Shown: piece by piece, positions 1 through 4,791 of the stretch
How the letters are laid out: every line of letters begins with the position of its first letter
Position numbering within the stretch: position 1 is the stretch's first letter
DNA from: Deltaproteobacteria bacterium
GTDB taxonomy: Bacteria > UBA10199 > SBBF01
NCBI GenBank assembly: GCA_016207765.1
Contig: JACQOY010000018.1
Span: 1-10,725 of the forward strand
Length of the DNA stretch: 10,725 nucleotides
Direction of reading: 5' to 3'
Notes under the pieces: model-generated
The model's input: only the letters and a program-made list of their open reading frames with translations
Told to the model about the DNA's origin: nothing
Database searches by the model: none
Translations under genes and position numbers: made by a program

Positions 1-78
1 AAAAGAACGAGATTTGACGCGGTGCACCTTGTAAATTTTTTCTTTCCGGCACTAAATTCCTGCCAACTTAAATGAGAG

Positions 79-108
79 AATTAATAATTATTCGATAAAT
101 TAATAATT
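79..108. repeat. Direct repeat of AATTAATAATT, 19-base period
   Basis: The 11-mer AATTAATAATT occurs exactly at 79-89 and again at 98-108, so the copies start 19 bases apart, about two helical turns. They lie just upstream of the sigma-28-like promoter of the first gene. The placement would suit a regulator site or an AT-rich promoter-enhancing element, but no known operator is recognised and simple AT richness could explain it. Confidence 0.35.
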
Positions 109-126
109 TTCTTCCCGGTAAAAACA

Positions 127-157
127 AGGCAACTTTGGATGGCTTGTAGCCGATAAC
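127..157 (+). promoter_or_regulatory. Sigma-28 (FliA)-like promoter before the transglutaminase-like gene
   Basis: The string GCCGATAA at 149-156 is identical to the classical sigma-28 -10 element. It is preceded at 15 bases by CAAC (130-133), where the consensus -35 is TAAA, so the -35 match is only partial. Predicted transcription would start near 163, leaving about 30 bases of leader before the ATG at 194. The same block (AGGCAACTTT, then GGAT, then GCCGATAAC) recurs at 3294-3323 before the UbiA-family gene. The duplication strengthens the case that this is a functional element. That it is read by sigma-28 is inferred from the consensus only. Confidence 0.45.
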
Positions 158-193
158 AGAAACATTGATAACTGAGCAAACTTCCTATTTACG

Positions 194-1093
194 ATGAGTG
201 ACCTTTGCGAAGAAATTCGTGCTGTTTCTCCCGATGCGACTGGGCTCTGTACCGAGCTGATGGCTGATCCACAACATCGCCTCGATCGTGCCGATGAACT
301 TAAAAAAACATACGGCATTGAAATTCCCTTCCTTTTTAGCGATTTCGATCCGAAGACCACCGATGATGAAGAAATTTCAGGAAAGGTCGATCGGTTTATT
401 GATTCAACCAATACCAAACTCGATATGGCGGGGGTTTTTTTTGGCAGTCGTGATTATGTAGAGCAATTTGTCCGGGCCACACGCACCTTTGTCCAGAACG
501 AACTGAAAGTTCGTCCCGAAAAATCGCTGACCTTCAACGCTGTAGATACCATTCGCACAGGCTTTGGTCCTTGTGTGGGGATCGACCTCGTTTATTACGG
601 CATCTTATTTTTGGCCGGTTTTGATCCCGAAATCCAGTTTTTGTTCATACCGGGCGAACAACCGGGGGAATTATTTCTGCATACACGCCTGGCGCTCCTT
701 TATGATGACTCTCCAAGCGCTTCACGCTATATTGTGGATGCCGCCATGGGGGTGTTTGGTGAAACAGGTAAAAATGAACCTTACATACAACTATCGCCGG
801 GCGAATTTATCGCGCTGACCTATGTTAACCAGTTGTTTGAGACTCCGTCGTTATCCACCGATGACCAACTCGGAAAGATCGAGCTTGCCTTGACCCTTTC
901 CAAAAACAATCTTGAGGTTCATTTTGGGGCGTTATGCCAGGCAATCAGATATTATGAGTCGAAAAAGGATTGGGCGAATGCCAGGCGCTATTATCATGAG
1001 GCTGTCTTGTTAAATCCGGCAGGGGAGAAGGCTTTGATGGAAAAATTTCCGCAAATGGCCTCAACAATTCCCCGGGCTACCGCTTCCCGTTAA
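194..1093 (+). CDS. Transglutaminase-like cysteine-protease-fold protein with TPR-like tail
   Basis: This 299-residue protein is not recognised by name. Its middle part has the order expected of the transglutaminase-like superfamily: Cys127 at the start of a hydrophobic helix (GPCVGIDLVYYGILFL), His163 at the start of a strand (LFLHTRLALLY), and Asp182 (YIVDAAMGVFG), which suggests a Cys-His-Asp triad. Residues 245-283 look like one TPR-type helical pair (AIRYYESKKDWANARRYY, then LNPAGEKAL), a layout reminiscent of SirB1-type proteins. No signal peptide or membrane segment is seen, so it is probably cytoplasmic. The frame is closed by a stop at 173-175, so ATG 194 is the only upstream start, although no clear ribosome-binding site precedes it. 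It faces the next gene convergently across 13 bases. Substrate and role are unknown. The triad assignment is inferred from pattern and spacing. Confidence 0.75.
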   Translation: MSDLCEEIRAVSPDATGLCTELMADPQHRLDRADELKKTYGIEIPFLFSDFDPKTTDDEEISGKVDRFIDSTNTKLDMAGVFFGSRDYVEQFVRATRTFVQNELKVRPEKSLTFNAVDTIRTGFGPCVGIDLVYYGILFLAGFDPEIQFLFIPGEQPGELFLHTRLALLYDDSPSASRYIVDAAMGVFGETGKNEPYIQLSPGEFIALTYVNQLFETPSLSTDDQLGKIELALTLSKNNLEVHFGALCQAIRYYESKKDWANARRYYHEAVLLNPAGEKALMEKFPQMASTIPRATASR

Positions 1094-1106
1094 TCCCCCA
1101 TTTCTT

Positions 1107-1697
1107 CTAGAAAATTTGCGTAAATTCGTAAATGTAAGAGCCCTGCGGAGCCATCCCCTTCCATGCAGGCATGGGATTCCAAACGGTTGAATTTTTCAAC
1201 GTGGAAGCCATTTTTGTCGCGATAGCCGCATAACCTGGACTGTTGGGGGACAAAAGAGAACGTCCATTATACAGTTTATGCCCCTCATCGGGGAGTATTT
1301 CAACATTGGTTGCTCTGCCTGTCGCAAGATCGATAGTCACTCGAACAGGGACTCCTCCGTCCAACTCTCGACCATCTCTCATTTCCGACTGGTATAGACT
1401 TAGCATTCTTCCATTGAACGTCCCCTTCAAGAACCTGAGAGCTTCAGCTTCCGTTGCTACAACCTTTCGAGTTGGCTGTGAAGGTGATGTAACCATCCCA
1501 GCGGGTTGATTCGCGACGGCCTTCGCCTGATCTTCTTTTGAACCGGGGCTCACATACTCACCCGCGCCGGGTTGCGCCGCGTCAACAGGTGTCGATAATG
1601 GCGTCGTACCCGTCGCCGGGGCCTTCCCCTCGTCGGATACTTTTGCCGGTACTGCCGTGGTTCCTGACCCCGTCGGTTTTACTGGTGTGTCTCCCAT
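1107..1697 (-). CDS. Thr/Pro/Gly-rich protein with TonB-C/AgmX-like C-terminal domain
   Basis: The first 75 or so of 196 residues are low-complexity, rich in Thr, Pro, Ala, Gly and Ser, and probably disordered. Residues 82-196 form a compact domain whose pattern (LYQSEMRDG, then LDGGVPVRVTIDLATGRATN, then a Ser/Pro-rich stretch, a helix and VWNPMP, ending in IYEFTQIF) resembles TonB C-terminal or AgmX/PglI-type domains, in which a periplasmic beta-alpha-beta unit contacts partner proteins. That family call is tentative. The start at 1697 is chosen because AAAAGGAGAG (1705-1714) sits just upstream. A longer frame from a TTG at 1751 would translate through that ribosome-binding site. Unusually for such domains, no signal peptide or transmembrane anchor is present. 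The gene stands alone, convergent with the preceding gene, and has an AT-rich upstream region. Confidence 0.7.
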   Translation of the reverse strand: MGDTPVKPTGSGTTAVPAKVSDEGKAPATGTTPLSTPVDAAQPGAGEYVSPGSKEDQAKAVANQPAGMVTSPSQPTRKVVATEAEALRFLKGTFNGRMLSLYQSEMRDGRELDGGVPVRVTIDLATGRATNVEILPDEGHKLYNGRSLLSPNSPGYAAIATKMASTLKNSTVWNPMPAWKGMAPQGSYIYEFTQIF

Positions 1698-1704
1698 ATC
1701 TTTA

Positions 1705-1714
1705 CTCTCCTTTT
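1705..1714 (-). promoter_or_regulatory. Strong ribosome-binding site fixing the start at 1697
   Basis: On the minus strand the sequence reads AAAAGGAGAG, a near-perfect Shine-Dalgarno match, 7 bases ahead of the ATG at 1697-1695. It decides against the longer reading frame that begins with TTG at 1751. Confidence 0.8.
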
Positions 1715-1761
1715 TCCCCTTTATCTTTTTTATGAGCAAAATCAGTGCCAACTATATTAAT

Positions 1762-1790
1762 TTTATACTATTTCATAACCTATTGTAATA
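1762..1790 (-). promoter_or_regulatory. Possible promoter of the TonB-C-like gene
   Basis: On the minus strand TATAAA (1767-1762) is a good -10 candidate. A TTACAA or ATTACA element lies 15-16 bases upstream, which is a weak -35. Transcription would begin near 1755 and give a leader of roughly 55-60 bases with the strong ribosome-binding site inside it. The surrounding sequence is so AT-rich that chance matches are likely. Confidence 0.25.
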
Positions 1791-1828
1791 CAAAGTTATT
1801 AAAAAAATTTAGTAATTACTATATCGTC

Positions 1829-1868
1829 ATTTGATTGCCATGATGGTGATTTTAGTCATCAAATTGAC
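1829..1868. repeat. Inverted repeat ATTTGAT/ATCAAAT in the divergent intergenic region
   Basis: ATTTGAT at 1829-1835 is the exact reverse complement of ATCAAAT at 1858-1864, with GTC before the left arm and TGAC after the right arm, making an imperfect 10-base dyad over a 22-base spacer. It lies between the divergently transcribed TonB-C-like gene and ubiE, so it could be an operator for either. No known regulator is recognised, and 7-base arms may be chance in AT-rich sequence. Confidence 0.25.
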
Positions 1869-1939
1869 AAGCGGTGGGTGTCTGCCCACCCATTTCGGCG
1901 TTGTCTTGGATCCCTTTTAAAGTTAATGAGTGAAAACAA

Positions 1940-2683
1940 ATGTCGGAACAGATTAAAAACCTATTCTCTTCCATCTCACCCACCTACGACGGCTTAAACC
2001 ATCTTTTGAGCCTCAATACCGACCGGCGATGGCGAAAAAGAACTATTGGACAAATTTCCTTTTCAAAAGAGAGACCGGTTGCGGCGCTTGACCTTTGTGC
2101 TGGAACGCTCGATCTATCACTGGAATTCTTGCGTCAGTATCCGGCGGGAAAAGTCTGGGCGGTGGATTTTTCGCACGATATGCTAAAACATGGACTGACC
2201 AAAGTAAGGGCGCACAGCCCCAACGAGGGACCACTTCGTGGCAGTGCGCCCCTACAAAAACGCATCCATGCCATCTGCGCGGACGGACTTCAAATGCCCT
2301 TCCCTACCGAATTTTTCGATGTGGTTTTTTGCGGATTCGGCTTTCGGAATTTTGACGACCAAACGGCGGCGCTGAAAGAAATCCATCGCGTTCTCAAGCC
2401 GGATGGACAACTGCTGATCCTGGAATTTTTTCGGCCGACAAACAGCCTAACCCGCATTTTTCACAACACCTACGGAAACTTCATCCTCCCTCTGATCGGG
2501 GGCTTGATTTCAGGACGCAAAGAGGCGTATCGGTATCTGCACCGTTCCATCGCCGATTTTTACTCGCTGGAAGAGTGCAAAAAACTTTTTGAACATGCGG
2601 GGTTTACGATTGCCAATGCCAAGAATTTTTCAATGGGGGTCTGTTCATTGATTGTGGGGAAAAAGCCCCCGTTGGGGGTTTGA
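1940..2683 (+). CDS. ubiE: Demethylmenaquinone/ubiquinol C-methyltransferase (MenG/UbiE family)
   Basis: This 247-residue SAM-dependent methyltransferase adds the ring C-methyl group in the last step of quinone synthesis. Beside a MqnP-like gene the substrate is probably demethylmenaquinone. Family signatures are clear: FSSISPTYDGLNHLLS followed by TDRRWRK at 9-33, SAM motif DLCAGTLDLS at 51-60, VDFSHDML at 75-82, GFGFRNFDD at 132-140, RVLKPDGQLLILEFF at 150-164, and a C-terminal region with EAYRYLHRSIADF (195-207). Motif I has Leu57 where the common form has a third Gly. Residues 89-106 have no counterpart in the E. coli protein as I recall it and are encoded by a palindromic repeat (2204-2255). 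ATG 1940 is supported by the family N-terminus; a weak GAG lies upstream. It is the first gene of a plus-strand set, one base ahead of ubiX. Confidence 0.92.
   Translation: MSEQIKNLFSSISPTYDGLNHLLSLNTDRRWRKRTIGQISFSKERPVAALDLCAGTLDLSLEFLRQYPAGKVWAVDFSHDMLKHGLTKVRAHSPNEGPLRGSAPLQKRIHAICADGLQMPFPTEFFDVVFCGFGFRNFDDQTAALKEIHRVLKPDGQLLILEFFRPTNSLTRIFHNTYGNFILPLIGGLISGRKEAYRYLHRSIADFYSLEECKKLFEHAGFTIANAKNFSMGVCSLIVGKKPPLGV
2204..2255. repeat. 52-base palindromic element inserted in frame within ubiE
   Basis: The left arm GTAAGGGCGCACAGCC (2204-2219) and the reverse complement of the right arm (2240-2255, GTAGGGGCGCACTGCC) agree at 14 of 16 positions. The centre contains a smaller dyad, CCAC-TTC-GTGG (2231-2241). 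Arms of the GTAGGGGC...GCCCCTAC type are typical of small intergenic palindromes dispersed in many bacterial genomes; this is from memory of such elements, not a search. Here the element is translated as about 17-18 residues of UbiE (from VRAHSP to SAPLQ), between the SAM-binding acidic strand and the next strand, where relatives have a shorter loop. Confidence 0.7.
2663..2681 (+). promoter_or_regulatory. Hairpin covering the ubiX ribosome-binding site
   Basis: CCCCC at 2666-2670 pairs with GGGGG at 2674-2678 across a GTT loop, extended by a G-T and two A-T pairs. The GGGGG is the only purine-rich stretch ahead of the ubiX ATG at 2685, so the hairpin would hide it. Ribosomes finishing ubiE (stop at 2681-2683) would melt the stem, which suggests translational coupling. 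It is not followed by a T-run long enough for a terminator. Confidence 0.4.
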
Positions 2684-2684
2684 T

Positions 2685-3266
2685 ATGAAACTCATCATCG
2701 GCATCACCGGGGCCAGCGGGGCAATCTATCCCTTTCAACTCCTCACCTTTCTAAGAGAGAAGACAAACCACGATGTCTCCCTTGTCGCCTCCCCCAATGG
2801 CCGAAGGATTTTCAAGGAAGAACTGGGAAAAGATTTGGAGATGTTCGACTATCCCCTATTTGGCGGGAAGGATTTTGATGTCCCGTTTGTTTCCGGATCG
2901 GCCAAATATGACCAGCTCGTGATCGTCCCCTGTAGCATGGGAACTTTGGGGCGAATTGCCCACGGGATTTCAGACGACACGCTGACGCGGACGGCGGATG
3001 TTTTCATCAAGGAGAAAAGGGAAATGATTGTCGTCCCGCGCGAGACCCCATTTTCACTCATCCATATTGAAAACATGCGGCTCCTCGCGCTTTCGGGGGT
3101 GACGATTATTCCGGCGATCCCGTCGTTCTATTCCCGACCCCAAACAGTCGAGCAGACCGCCGCCACGGTCACCAGCCGGATTCTCGATCATATGGGCCTT
3201 GAGAACAACTTGATGGAAAGGTGGAAAACTCCCCCTCTCCTAGCCTCCCCCCAAGGGGGGAGGTAG
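2685..3266 (+). CDS. ubiX: Flavin prenyltransferase UbiX
   Basis: This protein of 193 residues matches the UbiX family, which joins a dimethylallyl group to reduced FMN to make the prenylated flavin needed by UbiD-type decarboxylases. Visible signatures are GITGASGA at 6-13 (phosphate-binding loop), VPCSMGTLGRIAHGISD at 81-97, LTRTADVFIKEKR at 100-112, VPRETPFSLIHIENM at 117-131, and PSFYSRPQT at 146-154. The start at 2685 follows the ubiE stop by one base and gives the canonical N-terminus. An upstream in-frame ATG at 2652 lies inside ubiE and is rejected. The last residues (TPPLLASPQGGR) are encoded by a C/G-rich palindrome that also supplies the TAG stop, so the native C-terminus has probably been altered. 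A partner UbiD is not in the window. It probably serves menaquinone synthesis. Confidence 0.93.
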   Translation: MKLIIGITGASGAIYPFQLLTFLREKTNHDVSLVASPNGRRIFKEELGKDLEMFDYPLFGGKDFDVPFVSGSAKYDQLVIVPCSMGTLGRIAHGISDDTLTRTADVFIKEKREMIVVPRETPFSLIHIENMRLLALSGVTIIPAIPSFYSRPQTVEQTAATVTSRILDHMGLENNLMERWKTPPLLASPQGGR

Positions 3267-3274
3267 GTTAGGGT
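3230..3274. repeat. G/C-rich palindromic repeat at the 3' end of ubiX
   Basis: CCTCCCCCC (3244-3252) and GGGGGGAGG (3255-3263) form a perfect 9-base dyad around AA. With G3243 bulged, CCTA (3239-3242) pairs with TAGG (3264-3267). The flanks, CCCCCTCTCC on the left and TTAGGGT on the right, make it look like the dispersed CCCTCTCC...AAGG...TTAGGG palindromes seen between genes in many bacteria (recalled, not searched). It contains the ubiX stop codon at 3264-3266. The absence of a following T-run argues against a simple intrinsic terminator. Confidence 0.65.
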
Positions 3275-3293
3275 ACAAAAAGCTGTTTATTTC

Positions 3294-3323
3294 AGGCAAC
3301 TTTTTCGGATAATTGCCGATAAC
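3294..3323 (+). promoter_or_regulatory. Sigma-28 (FliA)-like promoter before mqnP
   Basis: AGGCAACTTT (3294-3303), GGAT (3307-3310) and GCCGATAAC (3315-3323) repeat, in the same order, the block at 127-157. The spacing between CAAC and GCCGATAA is 14 bases here and 15 there. A -10 element at 3315-3322 would put the transcription start at about 3328-3330, on or next to the mqnP ATG, implying a leaderless message or a later start codon. GGCAA/TTGCC (3295-3299 and 3313-3317) also forms a short dyad. Sigma-28 use is inferred from the consensus. Confidence 0.4.
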
Positions 3324-3329
3324 TATTTT

Positions 3330-4199
3330 ATGATCAAAAGACTTGGCATCAAACTCATCTACACCCTTGAAATGATCAGGTTTTCGCACTCGATTTTTGC
3401 ACTCCCGTTTGCCCTTGCAGCCCTTGTATTTGCCGCCGATGGGCTCCCCCCCTTAAAAACAGTGGGGCTCATTATCCTGGCCATGATCACGGCGCGGAAT
3501 ACCGCCATGGCCTTCAACCGGTTTGCCGATGCGAAAATCGATGCCAAAAACCCCCGGACCGCTAACCGGCATATCCCCAGGGGCTCTTTAAGCCGCGGAT
3601 TTGTGTTGGGCTTCGCCATCATCAACGGCGCCCTCTTTATCTGGATCGCCGGCCTTTTTAATCCGCTGGCTTTCAAACTTTCGCCGGTCGCTTTGGCAAT
3701 TATCTATTTCTATTCGTATACCAAGCGATTTACCCACTTCACCCAACTGTTTCTCGGTTTGTCGCTCGCCATCGCGCCGATCGGCGCGTGGATCGCCCTG
3801 CGCGGCACGGTGGAACTCTTCCCTATTCTTTTGGGGCTTGCGGTGATGTTCTGGGTGGCCGGGTTTGATATCTTCTACGCCACGCAGGATTATCACTTCG
3901 ACAAAAGCGAGGGGTTGAAGTCGCTTGTGGTGCGGCTGGGAATCGCCAATGCGCTGATTACGGCGAAATTTTTCCATATCCTGAGCATGACCTTCTTCCT
4001 CACCATTGGAATTGTCTATCACCTAAACCTGTTCTATCTGACAACCGTCATGCTCATGGGCACTTTTCTGGCCTTTGAACACCATCTGGTCAGGCCGAAC
4101 GATTTATCCAAAGTGAACACCGCTTTCTTTACGCTTAACGGTATGGTGGGAATTCTCTATCTGGCGGGAACCATCGTAACCGTCATAACCGCTGTCTGA
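3330..4199 (+). CDS. mqnP: UbiA-family polyprenyltransferase, MqnP-like
   Basis: This 289-residue integral membrane enzyme of the UbiA superfamily would attach the polyprenyl chain to the aromatic acid precursor of the quinone at the inner membrane. The two Asp-rich magnesium/diphosphate motifs are NRFADAKID at 63-71 and DIFYATQD followed by YHFD at 180-191. The stretches TARNTAMAFNR (54-64), NPRTANRHIP (74-83) and VNTAFFTLNG (262-271) resemble the clade used in the futalosine pathway (MqnP) rather than UbiA proper. About eight or nine hydrophobic segments are visible. ATG 3330 gives the usual short N-terminus before RFSHSIFALPFA, but no ribosome-binding site precedes it, and a sigma-28-like promoter ends just before it. 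ATG 3372 is an alternative that would trim 14 residues. Its 3' end overlaps the opposite-strand aldolase gene by 17 bases. Confidence 0.88.
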   Translation: MIKRLGIKLIYTLEMIRFSHSIFALPFALAALVFAADGLPPLKTVGLIILAMITARNTAMAFNRFADAKIDAKNPRTANRHIPRGSLSRGFVLGFAIINGALFIWIAGLFNPLAFKLSPVALAIIYFYSYTKRFTHFTQLFLGLSLAIAPIGAWIALRGTVELFPILLGLAVMFWVAGFDIFYATQDYHFDKSEGLKSLVVRLGIANALITAKFFHILSMTFFLTIGIVYHLNLFYLTTVMLMGTFLAFEHHLVRPNDLSKVNTAFFTLNGMVGILYLAGTIVTVITAV

Positions 4200-4791
4200 T
4201 TTTCTCCAGGGCCTTCAATTCCTTTTTGTTCAGCCAAGGAAGGCGCCCCATCAATTGCGCCAGACAGGCGATTTTAGCCACCTGCTCCAGTTGTTCCATC
4301 CGGTCGAGCGCCTCCTCGAGAGTGGCTCCAACAGTGACTGCTCCATGTTTTCCCAGCACCACCGCCGAATGATTCCTGATAGACCGGCCAAGCCCCTTTG
4401 CCAACGCTACCGTCGAGGGGGTTCTATAAGGAAGGGTCGGAATGGTCCCAAATGCAATGGAAGTCTCCGCCAAAAAGGGGCGCCGCAAAGAAACCCCCGC
4501 CAGAGAACAAGCGATGGCAAACGGCGGATGGGCATGAATGACACACCGGACATCGGAACGGACCCGGTAGATCTCACGATGGAGGGGATACTCCACCGAG
4601 GCGCCTGGGGGTGTTCTTTTTTCTCCAAGCGAAACAACGACAAGATCGGTCAAAAACCCCTTCCGTTTTCCGGAAGGGGTGATCAGAATCTTTGACGACC
4701 CGATTTTTGCGGAAACATTCCCCTCGGAAGAGACAAGAAGCCCCTTTTTGTAGAGATGGCGGCAGACCGAGATGATTTGTTTACGTCTCAT
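4183..4791 (-). CDS. Class II aldolase/adducin-family zinc enzyme
   Basis: This 202-residue protein belongs to the FucA/AraD/MtnB fold, which cleaves, epimerises or dehydrates sugar phosphates. Key residues are SSEGNVSAKI at 21-30 (phosphate loop), TPSGKRKG at 38-45, Glu67 in VEYPLHREIY, His86 and His88 in CVIHAHPPFA, and His149 in LGKHGAV. Compared with the catalytic Glu73 and zinc ligands His92, His94 and His155 of E. coli FucA, as I recall them, all four are shifted by exactly six, so the active site appears intact. The substrate cannot be told from sequence: fuculose phosphate, methylthioribulose phosphate or others are possible. Its ATG overlaps the stop of the sensor kinase in an ATGA, with GAGG just upstream, so the two are probably translated as a coupled pair. 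The 3' end overlaps mqnP on the opposite strand. Confidence 0.88.
   Translation of the reverse strand: MRRKQIISVCRHLYKKGLLVSSEGNVSAKIGSSKILITPSGKRKGFLTDLVVVSLGEKRTPPGASVEYPLHREIYRVRSDVRCVIHAHPPFAIACSLAGVSLRRPFLAETSIAFGTIPTLPYRTPSTVALAKGLGRSIRNHSAVVLGKHGAVTVGATLEEALDRMEQLEQVAKIACLAQLMGRLPWLNKKELKALEKIRQRL

Noticed and set aside
48..63. Sigma-54-type promoter (GGCAC ... TGC)
   Set aside because: The GG and GC doublets are 12 bases apart rather than the required 10.
1873..1890. GGTGGG/CCCACC hairpin as a terminator
   Set aside because: It has no T-run on either side, lies well away from any gene's 3' end, and has only a 6-base stem.
1864..1892. Perfect TTGACA as a -35 box for ubiE
   Set aside because: The sequence 16-19 bases downstream is C-rich (CACCCATT) and nothing like a -10 element.
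2652..2684. Longer ubiX start at ATG 2652
   Set aside because: It would lie inside ubiE and add eleven non-family residues; ATG 2685 gives the canonical N-terminus right after the ubiE stop.
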